NCBI RefSeq assembly: GCF_036880965.1
Contig: NZ_JBAJMV010000001.1
Location: forward strand, 992,001-1,056,000
Origin: JAUASW01 sp036880965
Lineage (GTDB): Bacteria; Pseudomonadota; Gammaproteobacteria; Burkholderiales; Burkholderiaceae_C
Direction: 5' to 3'
Length of the DNA stretch: 64,000 bases
A program made the position numbers and the translations under genes. Below are positions 42,880 to 51,463 of the stretch, piece after piece. Under the pieces are notes generated by a model that had not been told where the DNA came from, searched no databases, and saw only the letters and a program-made list of their open reading frames with translations. Every line of letters begins with the position of its first letter. Within the stretch, counting starts at the first letter, position 1.

Positions 42880-43674
42880 ATGCCCCGCTTCGCCGCCAAC
42901 CTGAGTCTGCTCTACACCGAGCTGCCCTTTCTGCAGCGCTTTGCTGCTGCGGCAGCGGACGGCTTCACGGCCGTCGAGTACCTCTTCCCCTACGACCATC
43001 CGGCCGGGCAACTCTCTTTGCTGCTGCAAGAGCACGGCCTGCGGCAGGTGCTCTTCAATGCACCGCCCGGCGACTGGGCGGCCGGCGAGCGCGGATTCAC
43101 CTGCCTGCCTGATCGCGAGCCGGACTTCCGCTCCTCGGTCGAGCGAGCCCTCGCCTATTCAGAGGCGCTGGGCCGGCCACTGGTCCACCTCATGTCGGGC
43201 CTGCTGCCCACGGGCATGAGCCGGGAACAATTGAATGGCCTGGTGGTAGCGCGTCTGGCCTGGGCCGCGGAGCGCGCCAGCGCTGCCGGCATCATCCTGA
43301 CGGTGGAGCCTATCAACGAGCGCGACATGCCGGGCTATTTCCTGAACCGTCAGGACCATGCGCTGGGCCTGATCGAGGCCGTGGGCTCGCCCCACTTGAA
43401 GCTGCAGTTCGACGCGTACCACTGCCAGGTCGTCGAGGGCGACGTGAGCAGCAAGCTGCGCCGTGCTTTCGAGCGCGGCGTTCTCGGCCATGTGCAGGTA
43501 GCGGGCGCGCCGTTGCGCCAGGAGCCAGATGAAGGCGAGCTGCGCGTCGAACACCTGATGGCCTTGCTGGACGAGCTCGGCTACGCCGGCTTCGTAGGCT
43601 GCGAATACCGGCCGCGCGCCGGCACCTCTGCCGGCCTGGGCTGGCTGCGAAGCTGGATGCCGGCGCTGCCCTAG
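42880..43674 (+). CDS. Hydroxypyruvate isomerase family protein (Hyi/OtnI)
   Basis: A 264-residue TIM-barrel sugar isomerase. It starts PRFAANLSLLYTELPFLQRF, and has the metal-binding Glu in TVEPINERDMPGYFL, the His/Asp in QFDAYHCQVVEGD and the final Glu in GCEYRP, all as in Hyi and OtnI. It may isomerise hydroxypyruvate or 2-oxo-tetronate. It is 29 bases after gpmA, and no glyoxylate or tetronate genes are near, so substrate is open. Confidence 0.9.
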   Translation: MPRFAANLSLLYTELPFLQRFAAAAADGFTAVEYLFPYDHPAGQLSLLLQEHGLRQVLFNAPPGDWAAGERGFTCLPDREPDFRSSVERALAYSEALGRPLVHLMSGLLPTGMSREQLNGLVVARLAWAAERASAAGIILTVEPINERDMPGYFLNRQDHALGLIEAVGSPHLKLQFDAYHCQVVEGDVSSKLRRAFERGVLGHVQVAGAPLRQEPDEGELRVEHLMALLDELGYAGFVGCEYRPRAGTSAGLGWLRSWMPALP

Positions 43675-43718
43675 CCGCAGAAACATCCGGCCAGGCGGGA
43701 GCAGTCATCCGCCCAGAC

Positions 43719-44633
43719 TCAGCGCGGCTCCGGAGGTCTGAAGGGTGGCTTGGGCGGCTTGGGCGCCGAGGCCGGCTGGGCAGGCTTGAGGGCCTGCTCA
43801 TGCAGGAACTTGCCGCGCTTGGCCGCCCCCTCCTTGCCAGCCTGGTACTCGGCACTCATTGCGGCGCGACCGAAAGCGTCCGTTGGCTTGGGGCGAGGGC
43901 GCGGTGCGGGAGTCTGGGTGCCGTCAATGCGCCCGGCGCCGTTGCCTGCGGCAGCGTTGAACTTCTTCGACAGCCCACCACCGGCGCCAGCAGCATTTGC
44001 ACCACCGCCGCCACTCTTGCCGCCGCTGCCACCGCTGCCAACGCTTGTTGTCGCAGTGCCGGTGCTGGCACCTGCATTGAACTTCTTGGCCAGACCGGAG
44101 CTGCCACCGGTGCTGGTCGAGCCTGAGCCGACCTGGCCTTTCACCGATGTGCCAAAGCCGCTGCCGTTGCCGCCCCCTTGCGCGCCGCGCGCCTGACTGG
44201 TGGCATTGACGGACCCGGAACCGCCCGATGCATTGAACTTGCTGGCCAGACCCGAGCTTCGGTTGTTGGCCAGGGAGCCGGAACCGACCTGGTTCTTGAC
44301 GCTCGCGCCAAAGCTGCCACCGCTGTTGCTGCCGTTGCTGCCCTGGTTTCGATTGGCATTGGAGCCTGCCCAACTGCCCGCACCACCATTGCTGCCGGCC
44401 CAGCTGCCGCCGTTGCGACCACCGGGCATCTGCGCGGGCGGCGGCGGGGCCGGCCTGAACGACGGTTGTGGGGGTGGTGGCGGCCGGTAGGCCGGCGGCG
44501 GAGGCGGTGGCGGCGGCGGCGGTGGCCGGTATGGAGGTGGCGCACTGCCGCGTCCCTGGGCCCGCGCCTGTGCCACCAGCAGCGGCCACAAGCCGCAGAT
44601 CACGGCCATGCGGCGACGATTGGCATCATCCAT
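43719..44633 (-). CDS. Secreted Pro/Gly-rich repeat protein of unknown function
   Basis: A 304-residue protein I do not recognise. After a likely signal peptide (cut near QARAQG, residue 27) comes a proline-rich region (about 31-70, including a run of 11 prolines), a Gly/Ser/Asn-rich middle and a charged C-terminus. The middle repeats a unit: FG[AT]SVK[NG]QVGSGS (twice) followed by GL[AS][SK]KFNA (three times, near residues 128, 178 and 225). Low complexity suggests a surface or wall-associated filament or linker. It lies 19 bases after the Sel1-like gene and is probably co-transcribed. Confidence 0.7.
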   Translation of the reverse strand: MDDANRRRMAVICGLWPLLVAQARAQGRGSAPPPYRPPPPPPPPPPPAYRPPPPPQPSFRPAPPPPAQMPGGRNGGSWAGSNGGAGSWAGSNANRNQGSNGSNSGGSFGASVKNQVGSGSLANNRSSGLASKFNASGGSGSVNATSQARGAQGGGNGSGFGTSVKGQVGSGSTSTGGSSGLAKKFNAGASTGTATTSVGSGGSGGKSGGGGANAAGAGGGLSKKFNAAAGNGAGRIDGTQTPAPRPRPKPTDAFGRAAMSAEYQAGKEGAAKRGKFLHEQALKPAQPASAPKPPKPPFRPPEPR

Positions 44634-44652
44634 TGACGGCTCCTTTTGCGCC

Positions 44653-46701
44653 TCAGGCGCCGACGCGGCTCAGGTAATGCCGCAGATTCTTCACATAGCG
44701 CTTGGCTTGCGGGGCCTGACAGCCACCGATACCGCTCCACATCTGCGCGAGGTCACGCGTGCCGTACATGCCCGCGTTCTCGACACGCTGGCGCGCAGCG
44801 CCGTTGTCGACCATGGAACGAGGGTTGCGGATGGCATCGGCCAGGGTCGTGGCAATGTTCTTCATGTGCTCGAAGCCCATGCGCGCCATGCCATCGGTGG
44901 TGCCTGGGATCACGCCGCGCACGAATGCAGTGCGGTAGCCCTCGACCTCGCTGAGCTTGAAGCTGCGGCATTCGTTCGCCAGCAGTTGCGCCTGCGCCAC
45001 CAGGTAGTTGAAGTTGTAGAGCCCGTTGTCGCCAAGCAGCGAACTGTTGCCGTAGTAGACCGCCTGCATCATGTTGGCGTCCTCGTAGTCGGCTTCGGCA
45101 AAGACCGGATGCGAGCTGCTCATGCCACTGCCGTATCCGCCCTTCTCGGCGAGCTTGGCGTATTGGCTGGCCTGCTTGTCATTCCTGGGCAGACCCTCCA
45201 TGCCGGACTTGTAGGCTTCGCTGAGATAGAAATAGGCCGCCGGGTACTGGAGTTCAGCGGCCCGCCTGAACTGGGCCACCGCGTCTTGCGGCTTCTTGTC
45301 CTCGAGCAGCGCTCGCCCAAGCTGAAACTGCAGGCGCCCCGAACGCGGCTCGGCCTTCACAGCCTCGCGGCAGGACTGGACGGCTGCAGCCACGTTCATG
45401 TCGTCGTCGCTGACGCCCGGCGCGATACGACCCGGGTCATCCGGGTCGGCCGCCAGCTGGTCGCAGCGCGTGGGGGCAGGGCCGGTTTGACTCGTGCCAG
45501 CGAGCAAGTCGGCATGCTCAGGCTGGGCGCCGAACATGGCAACGTCGGTCGAAAGGCGCTTGAGCAGTTCGGCCCGCTGGTCTGCCATGCGCTTGAGTTC
45601 GGCGCCCGGCCCGGCCTGGAGCTCGTCAGCCAGGAAGTAGCGCGCTACCAGCTGCGAGATCTGCTCCGGTTCGCGCAGGCCCCGCACCTGACGCGCCACC
45701 TCGCTGGCAGCACCTGCCAGCAAGGGTTGGCGCTCGGCGCGCAAGGCTCGCTGCAGCTCGGCCAAGGGGGGCGCCAGGTTCAGCGCACGGCTGTTGCGAT
45801 TGTCAAAATCACGCACGGAGGCGGCATGCGCCGCGAGATCGGCCAGGTCGGCCCGGGGCGGATGAATGGCTTGGCGCTCTTGCTGGGCGACGCCCGCCGC
45901 CAGCTCGGTGATGCGCTTGTTGAGGCTCTCGCGCAGGCCTTGCACGACCGTCGCCGGCAGGCTGCTGCGGCGCAACCTGTCCAGGTGGCCGGTCAGCACC
46001 TGCAAGCCGGCACTGCCCTCCGCCGCGGCCACGGCCGCCTGGACTCGCTGTGTCTCGACCGGCACGCCGACGCGCTGCCGCGTCGCCTCGACCTCCTTCT
46101 CGAAGGCGGCCAGGTCGCCGAGCACGCTGCCACCATCAGCACTCGCCACCCGGCCCGATGCGATCGAGGTTCGACCGCGCCGGATGGCAGCATCGCCGCG
46201 AGCCTTCAGGCCGTCGAGCCGGGCGTAGTCTTCTTCCACGGGACGCAGGGCCGCGAGCTCCTGACGAATGCCTTCCAGCTCGGCGCGCTGCGCCTGCAGG
46301 GCCTCCTGCTGGCGCAGCAAGGTGACTTGCATGTGCTCGTTCCAGACCTGCTGGGTCAGCTGCATTTCGGTCGGCGTGAGCGTGCCACCGCGACGGCACT
46401 CGGCAAGACTGCTCGCCGCAGCGCGGAAATCGCTCTGGGTCAGCTCGCGGTAGCTCTTGCCGAAGGCTTGCGAGAAGACCGGCTCGGCCACCAGGGAGAG
46501 CACGACATCCGAGCCACCCCGGCCAACGGACGCATTGGCGGCCGCCCCGGGCACCGAGGCCACCCAGCGCTTGTACTTCTCGCATGAGGCGGAAGACAGG
46601 CTGTCCTTGATGATCTTGCCCAGATTGAACCCTTGCGCCGCAGCCAGGCCCGGCAGGGCAAGTGAGAGGCTCAGCAGCAGCCCTGTGCGCAGCTTGGACA
46701 T
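44653..46701 (-). CDS. Secreted Sel1/TPR-like repeat protein of unknown function
   Basis: A 682-residue protein with a signal peptide (cut after LPGLAAA, near residue 22). A coiled-coil stretch (about 115-150) follows, then a long helical region, and near residues 455-530 Sel1/TPR-like repeats (LQFQLGRALLEDKKPQDAV, AAYFYLSEAYKSGMEGL). The last 150 residues have several Cys and aromatic residues and no family I can name. It precedes the Pro/Gly-rich gene and the two may work together outside the inner membrane; this is inference. Confidence 0.72.
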   Translation of the reverse strand: MSKLRTGLLLSLSLALPGLAAAQGFNLGKIIKDSLSSASCEKYKRWVASVPGAAANASVGRGGSDVVLSLVAEPVFSQAFGKSYRELTQSDFRAAASSLAECRRGGTLTPTEMQLTQQVWNEHMQVTLLRQQEALQAQRAELEGIRQELAALRPVEEDYARLDGLKARGDAAIRRGRTSIASGRVASADGGSVLGDLAAFEKEVEATRQRVGVPVETQRVQAAVAAAEGSAGLQVLTGHLDRLRRSSLPATVVQGLRESLNKRITELAAGVAQQERQAIHPPRADLADLAAHAASVRDFDNRNSRALNLAPPLAELQRALRAERQPLLAGAASEVARQVRGLREPEQISQLVARYFLADELQAGPGAELKRMADQRAELLKRLSTDVAMFGAQPEHADLLAGTSQTGPAPTRCDQLAADPDDPGRIAPGVSDDDMNVAAAVQSCREAVKAEPRSGRLQFQLGRALLEDKKPQDAVAQFRRAAELQYPAAYFYLSEAYKSGMEGLPRNDKQASQYAKLAEKGGYGSGMSSSHPVFAEADYEDANMMQAVYYGNSSLLGDNGLYNFNYLVAQAQLLANECRSFKLSEVEGYRTAFVRGVIPGTTDGMARMGFEHMKNIATTLADAIRNPRSMVDNGAARQRVENAGMYGTRDLAQMWSGIGGCQAPQAKRYVKNLRHYLSRVGA

Positions 46702-46865
46702 GAACGGAACTCCGGCAATTTGCAATCAGCGTGGCACCGATGCTAGCGGAGGCTCAGTGCACCCAGAACCCCGGGCCCAGACCTGTCCCCGATTGGGCGG
46801 ACAGGCCGGCAGGATGGATCGCTGTCACCTCGGCGATTCACTCCCGGGGCTGCGATTCGGCCGAC

Positions 46866-47594
46866 TCAGGTGGACAGCTCGGCCGCAAGGGTTTCGCGCA
46901 CATGCTCGGACAGCGCGCGGCGATCTGCATGGGCGCAGTCGATCGAGCCGAGAATGCGCAGCTCGCAGCCTTGCCCGCGCGCGCTGGCGATGGCCCAAAG
47001 GCTTTGCATCAGCGTCATGTCGCCAATGAAGCGCAACGGCGTGCTGAAGCGTTCGCCAGGCCCGTGCCAGCGCAGCAGCAGCGGCTGGATCGGCACTTCG
47101 GTGACGATGGCCGCCTGCAGCAGGTTGGCATGAAAAGGCAGGAGCTCCGGGCCCGGGCCCGTCGTGCCCTCGGGAAACACAGCCACGGTGTCGCCCTCTT
47201 TCAAGGCCGCCGCAGTCTGGTGCACCACGCGCAGCGCATCGCGCTTGCTGCTGCGCTCGATGAAGAGCGTGCCCGCCGCCTCGACCAGCGCGCCCACCAG
47301 CGGCCAATGCTTGATGTCGGCCTTGGAAACGAAACGAGCCTCCGGCATCACCGCATGCACCGCCGCGATGTCCAGCCACGACACATGGTTGGCCAGCACG
47401 AGCTTCGGGCCGGGACGCGGCGTGCCGCTGTGCTTCAGCTCGATGCCGAGAATGCGCAAGGTCTTGGCCGACCAGGCCTGGATGGCCGCATGGCGGGCCA
47501 CCTTGTCCAGGCCCTTGAAGCGCAGGTGCACCATCCAAAGGCCGCTGCCCACATGGGCCAGCAGGCGCAACAGGCGCCAGACGGCAGTCAACAT
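46866..47594 (-). CDS. plsC: 1-acyl-sn-glycerol-3-phosphate acyltransferase (PlsC)
   Basis: A 242-residue acyltransferase with the HxxxxD motif in NHVSWLD (about residues 69-75), the FPEGTT motif (about 140-145) and an N-terminal hydrophobic helix. It acylates lysophosphatidic acid in phospholipid synthesis. Its ATG overlaps the pyrC' stop as TGATG, so it is the last gene of the yqgE-ruvX-pyrR-pyrB-pyrC'-plsC operon. Confidence 0.93.
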   Translation of the reverse strand: MLTAVWRLLRLLAHVGSGLWMVHLRFKGLDKVARHAAIQAWSAKTLRILGIELKHSGTPRPGPKLVLANHVSWLDIAAVHAVMPEARFVSKADIKHWPLVGALVEAAGTLFIERSSKRDALRVVHQTAAALKEGDTVAVFPEGTTGPGPELLPFHANLLQAAIVTEVPIQPLLLRWHGPGERFSTPLRFIGDMTLMQSLWAIASARGQGCELRILGSIDCAHADRRALSEHVRETLAAELST

Positions 47595-48898
47595 CAGCTC
47601 TTCTCGTAGGCGAGGTGGCCCGCCACCAGCGTGTAGCGCACCTGTGCCGGCAGCTCGAACCCGGTGATCGAATAGGCAAACGGCGTGTGCTTGCCCTGGC
47701 TCACCAGGCGTTCCGGCGTGACCGACCAGGACGCCTTGGCATCGAACACGCAGATGTCGGCCACGCCACCGGCCACCAGGCGGCCAGCGCTGTCCGCCAG
47801 CGACCCGAGGGCCGGTCCCAGCACGCGCACCGGCTCGGCGGTGATCACGGCCAATGCCCTGGACAGCGGCAGGCGCTCGTCCTCGGCCCAGCGCAAGGCC
47901 AGGCTCAGGAGCAGCTCCAGGCCCGTGGCGCCCGGTGTGGCCTCGGCAAATGGCAGGTTCTTCTCGTCGGCCGTCACCGGGTTGTGGTCGCTCACCAGCG
48001 CGTCGAGCGTGCCGTCGGCCAGGCCGGCGCGCAAGGCATCGCGGTCGCGGCCCTGGCGCAAGGGCGGCGAGAGGCGCAGCGCCGGCTCGAAGAAACCGAT
48101 GTCCACGTCGCTCAGATGCAGGGAGTTGACCGAGACATCGGCGGTGACAGCCAGGCCTTCGCGCTTGGCAGCACGCACCAGCTCGACACCGGCGGCACTC
48201 GAGATGCGGCACAGATGGACGCGCGCGCCGGTGGCACGGATCAGCTCGAAGATCGTGTGCAGAGCGACGGTCTCGGCCGTCACCGGCACGCCGGACAGGC
48301 CCAGCCGCGTGGCCACGGCCCCGCTGGCAGCCACGCCACCGCCGAGCCAGGGGTCCAGCGGATGCAGCCAGACCGTGTAGCCGAAGGTGGCCGCGTATTG
48401 CAGGGCGCGATGCAGGAACTGTGTGTTCCGGATCGGCACTTCAGCCTGCGAGAAGCCGACACAGCCGGCCTCGGTCAGCTCGGCCATCTCGGTCAGTTGC
48501 TCGCCGGCCAGGCCGCGCGTCAGGGCGCCCAGCGGGAACAGCCTGCACAGGCTCAGCTTGCGGGCGCGGAACTTGAGCATTTCCACGAGGCCGGGCTCGT
48601 CCAGCGCGGGGTCGGTGTCGGGCGGGCAGACGAGGCTGGTCACGCCGCCGGCGGCTGCGGCATTCAGCTCGCTCTCCAGCATGCCTTCATGCTCGTGGCC
48701 CGGCTCGCGCAGGCGCGCAGCGAGGTCCACCAGGCCTGGCGCAACAACCAGGCCGGTCGCGTCGATCACGCGCTCGGCTTCGAAATCCTTCACCTCACCC
48801 AGGCCGAGGATGCGGCCGGCGGCAATGGCGACATCGCCCACCTTGTCCAGGCCCGATGCGGGGTCGATAAGGCGACCACCTCTGATCAAGATCTTCAT
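47594..48898 (-). CDS. Dihydroorotase-like protein PyrC' (PyrX), probably non-catalytic
   Basis: A 434-residue amidohydrolase-fold protein. In active dihydroorotases the zinc motif is DxHxHLREPG; here it reads VDLAARLREPG, with both histidines replaced (Ala and Arg). The later SDHNPVTADEK motif is kept. Such pseudo-dihydroorotases are known next to pyrB in Pseudomonas, where they support aspartate carbamoyltransferase assembly while another PyrC is the enzyme. ATG 48898 overlaps the pyrB stop as ATGA. A real PyrC should exist elsewhere. Confidence 0.9.
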   Translation of the reverse strand: MKILIRGGRLIDPASGLDKVGDVAIAAGRILGLGEVKDFEAERVIDATGLVVAPGLVDLAARLREPGHEHEGMLESELNAAAAGGVTSLVCPPDTDPALDEPGLVEMLKFRARKLSLCRLFPLGALTRGLAGEQLTEMAELTEAGCVGFSQAEVPIRNTQFLHRALQYAATFGYTVWLHPLDPWLGGGVAASGAVATRLGLSGVPVTAETVALHTIFELIRATGARVHLCRISSAAGVELVRAAKREGLAVTADVSVNSLHLSDVDIGFFEPALRLSPPLRQGRDRDALRAGLADGTLDALVSDHNPVTADEKNLPFAEATPGATGLELLLSLALRWAEDERLPLSRALAVITAEPVRVLGPALGSLADSAGRLVAGGVADICVFDAKASWSVTPERLVSQGKHTPFAYSITGFELPAQVRYTLVAGHLAYEKS

Positions 48899-49857
48899 GC
48901 TTCGTTCCCAGCCAGGATGCTCATGACGGCCATGCGAACCGCGATACCGAAGGTCACCTGCGGCAGGATCACGCTCTGCGTGCCGTCGGCCACGGCCGAG
49001 TCGATCTCGACGCCGCGGTTGATCGGGCCCGGGTGCATCACGATGGCGTCCGGCTTGGCCAGCGCCAGCTTCTCGGGCGTGAGGCCGAAGTTCTTGAAGA
49101 ACTCGCCGGCGCTGGGCAGCATCGCGCCGTTCATACGTTCGTTCTGCAGGCGCAGCATGATGATCACGTCGGCACCCTTCACGCCTTCGGCCATGTCGTT
49201 GCAGACGCGCACGCCCATGTCCTTCAGGTCGCCCGGCACCAGGGTCTTGGGGCCCACTGCGCGGATCTCGGGCACGCCGAGGATGCTCAGCGCATGGATG
49301 TCGGAACGGGCCACGCGCGAGTGCACGATGTCGCCGACGATGGCCACCGTCAGGTTGCGGAAGTCCTTCTTGTAGTGGCGGATCGTGTACATGTCGAGCA
49401 AGCCCTGCGTCGGATGCGCATGGCGCCCGTCGCCGGCATTCACCACATGCACATGCGGCGCGCAATGCTGGGCAATCAGGTAGGGCGCGCCGCTTTCGCT
49501 GTGGCGCACCACGAACATGTCGGCATGCATGGCCGAGAGGTTGGCGACCGTATCCAGCAGCGTCTCGCCCTTGGCGGTGGAGCTGCGCGCGATATCGAGG
49601 TTGATCACGTCGGCCGAGAGCCGCTTGGCGGCGATCTCGAAGGTGGTGCGCGTGCGCGTGCTGTTCTCGAAGAACAGGTTGAACACCGACTTGCCGCGCA
49701 GCAGCGGCACCTTCTTCACATCACGGTCATTGACCGAGAGGAAGGTGCCGGCGGTGTCGAGGATCTGGTGAATGATGGCCGCGGGCAGGCCTTCGGTGGA
49801 GAGCAGATGGATCAGCTCGCCATGCTTGTTCAGCTGCGGGTTTCTTTTACTCAGCAC
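48895..49857 (-). CDS. pyrB: Aspartate carbamoyltransferase catalytic subunit
   Basis: A 320-residue transcarbamoylase. The carbamoyl-phosphate motif is FFENSTRTRTTFE; the aspartate-side loop is in MLRLQNERM; and HPGPINRGVE is conserved. It makes N-carbamoyl-aspartate, the first committed pyrimidine step. The start is GTG at 49857, 11 bases inside the end of pyrR. With PyrC' it probably forms a Pseudomonas-type complex. Confidence 0.96.
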   Translation of the reverse strand: MLSKRNPQLNKHGELIHLLSTEGLPAAIIHQILDTAGTFLSVNDRDVKKVPLLRGKSVFNLFFENSTRTRTTFEIAAKRLSADVINLDIARSSTAKGETLLDTVANLSAMHADMFVVRHSESGAPYLIAQHCAPHVHVVNAGDGRHAHPTQGLLDMYTIRHYKKDFRNLTVAIVGDIVHSRVARSDIHALSILGVPEIRAVGPKTLVPGDLKDMGVRVCNDMAEGVKGADVIIMLRLQNERMNGAMLPSAGEFFKNFGLTPEKLALAKPDAIVMHPGPINRGVEIDSAVADGTQSVILPQVTFGIAVRMAVMSILAGNEA

Positions 49858-50359
49858 CTGAGCCTCCCTCGGTGACGTCGAATGTGAAGGCGCCCGACTC
49901 GGTCTTGGCCAGCCGCAGGCGCTGTGTTGCGGCGAGGGTCACGCGCGCAGCCGAGAACACCGGCTCGATCGGCAACTGGCGGCCGCCGCGGTCCACCAGC
50001 ACCGCCAGCGTGACGCTGGCCGGGCGGCCGAAGTCGAACAGCTCGTTGATCACCGCCCGCGTGGTGCGGCCGGTATAGAGCACGTCGTCGATCAGCAGGA
50101 TGTGGCGGCCCTCCACCTCGAAAGGCAGCCGCGTGTGGTCGGCGCTGGCGCTCATGCCCTTGGTGCCGAAGTCGTCGCGGTGCAGCGAGCTGGAGATCAC
50201 GCCATGGTCGGCGAGACCCAGGTCGGCGGCCAGCCGCTCGGCCAGCCAGGCGCCGCCAGACCAGATGCCCACGAGCGCGGTGTCAGTTTGAAGCAGCTTC
50301 TGCACGCCCTTTTTGAGGTCGTCGTAGAGCGCTTCGGCATCAAGAAGCAAGGTCGTCAT
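49847..50359 (-). CDS. pyrR: PyrR: pyrimidine operon regulator / uracil phosphoribosyltransferase
   Basis: A 170-residue phosphoribosyltransferase-fold protein with the PRPP loop LLIDDVLYTGRTTRAVI and SSLHRDDF, both PyrR signatures. In Bacillus PyrR attenuates pyr transcription; in Gram-negatives it may act as a uracil phosphoribosyltransferase or regulator. I see no clear PyrR binding loop in the 76-base space upstream. It overlaps pyrB by 11 bases. Confidence 0.93.
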   Translation of the reverse strand: MTTLLLDAEALYDDLKKGVQKLLQTDTALVGIWSGGAWLAERLAADLGLADHGVISSSLHRDDFGTKGMSASADHTRLPFEVEGRHILLIDDVLYTGRTTRAVINELFDFGRPASVTLAVLVDRGGRQLPIEPVFSAARVTLAATQRLRLAKTESGAFTFDVTEGGSGAE

Positions 50360-50435
50360 TGGGGCACCCCCAAGCTTCGCTTGTCCCCGCCAAGCGGGGG
50401 TTCGCCCACTTTCGGGCGGCCGTGCAGTGTGCTCA
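50360..50435. repeat. GC-rich palindromic intergenic element, copy E
   Basis: Holds a CCCCGC-CAA-GCGGGG stem and an AAGCTTCGCTT hairpin next to CACCCCC, between ruvX (stop codon at its edge) and pyrR. Related to copies A-D. Being inside the operon it might tune pyrR expression. Confidence 0.55.
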
Positions 50436-50846
50436 TCAGGGATGCTCTCGGAAGTATTGTTCGAGGATCAGGGCCGCGGCAGCAGAGTCCAGGTCCCGGG
50501 CGCCCTGGCTCTCCGCTTCGACACTGGTGTAGCGCTCGTCCACTTCAAACACCGGCAGGCGAAAGCGGCCCTTGAGCTGGCGGCCGAAGCGACGCGCGCG
50601 CTGGGTGATTTCATGTTCGGCGCCATCGGGATGGAAGGGCACGCCGATGACCAGTGCATCGGGCTGCCATTCCCTCACCAGCTTCTCGATGGCAGTGAAC
50701 CGGGCGTCGCCCTCCGCGTGAATGCTTTTCAGGGGCTCGGCACGGCCGGTGAAGCGGCTGCCCGTGGCCACGCCGACACGCTTGGTGCCGAAATCGAAAG
50801 CCAGCAGGGATTGGGGTGCAACGGTGGCGGTGTCAGCCGTGCTCAT
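50436..50846 (-). CDS. ruvX: Putative pre-16S rRNA nuclease / Holliday junction resolvase YqgF (RuvX)
   Basis: A 136-residue RNase H-fold protein. The first acidic motif is AFDFGTKRVGVA, then VIGVPFHPDG, FEVDERYTSVEAE and the final DSAAAALILEQYF, all as in YqgF. It trims 16S rRNA and may act on junction DNA. ATG 50846 overlaps the yqgE stop as ATGA. Confidence 0.95.
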   Translation of the reverse strand: MSTADTATVAPQSLLAFDFGTKRVGVATGSRFTGRAEPLKSIHAEGDARFTAIEKLVREWQPDALVIGVPFHPDGAEHEITQRARRFGRQLKGRFRLPVFEVDERYTSVEAESQGARDLDSAAAALILEQYFREHP

Positions 50847-51430
50847 GCGTGCCCCGCCTCGGGGCTCAACATGCGCGGGTCGATGCCAAGCAGGCCCAGG
50901 GCGCGGGTGTAGCGCTCTTCCACGGGCGTTTCGAAGATGATTTCGGGCGCGGCGTCCACGGTCAGCCAGCCGTTGCGGCCGATCTCTTCTTCCAGCTGAC
51001 CGGCGGCCCAGCCGCTGTAGCCCAGGGTGATCAGGAGCTTCTTGGGACCGGCGCCATTGGACAGCGCTTCCAGCACGTCGCGGCTGGTGGTCATTTCCAG
51101 GCCGCCGGGCACGGCCAGCGTCGCGTTGTAGTGCATGCCCTCTTCGTCCAGCGGCTCGTGCAGCACGAAGCCGCGCTCGGTCTGCACGGGGCCGCCGTAG
51201 AACACCGGGCGGATGGCCAGTTCCTCGCGGTCCAGGCTCAGGTCCACCTTGGCGAACAAGTGACCCATGGTCAGCGAAATCGGCTTGTTGATCACCAGGC
51301 CCAGGGCGCCCTTTTCGTTGTGCTCGCACATGTAGACAACGCTGCCAGCGAACGCATCGTCCGCCATGCCGGGCATGGCGATCAAAAACTGGTTGGTGAG
51401 GTCTATGCGTTCTTGGGCCATGCGCGCCAT
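50843..51430 (-). CDS. yqgE: YqgE/AlgH family protein
   Basis: A 195-residue YqgE. Blocks: NQFLIAMPGMADDAFAGSVVYMCEH, GALGLVINKP, FYGGPVQTERGFVLH and GYSGWAAGQLEEEI. The family is always beside ruvX; its molecular role is unclear. I prefer ATG 51430 (MARMAQERID) because GAAGG lies 7 bases upstream; ATG 51421 is the alternative. First gene of the pyrimidine operon and divergent from phr, only 33 bases away. Confidence 0.92.
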   Translation of the reverse strand: MARMAQERIDLTNQFLIAMPGMADDAFAGSVVYMCEHNEKGALGLVINKPISLTMGHLFAKVDLSLDREELAIRPVFYGGPVQTERGFVLHEPLDEEGMHYNATLAVPGGLEMTTSRDVLEALSNGAGPKKLLITLGYSGWAAGQLEEEIGRNGWLTVDAAPEIIFETPVEERYTRALGLLGIDPRMLSPEAGHA

Positions 51431-51463
51431 TTTACGGCCTTCGATTGGTGGACACTGGCGTCC

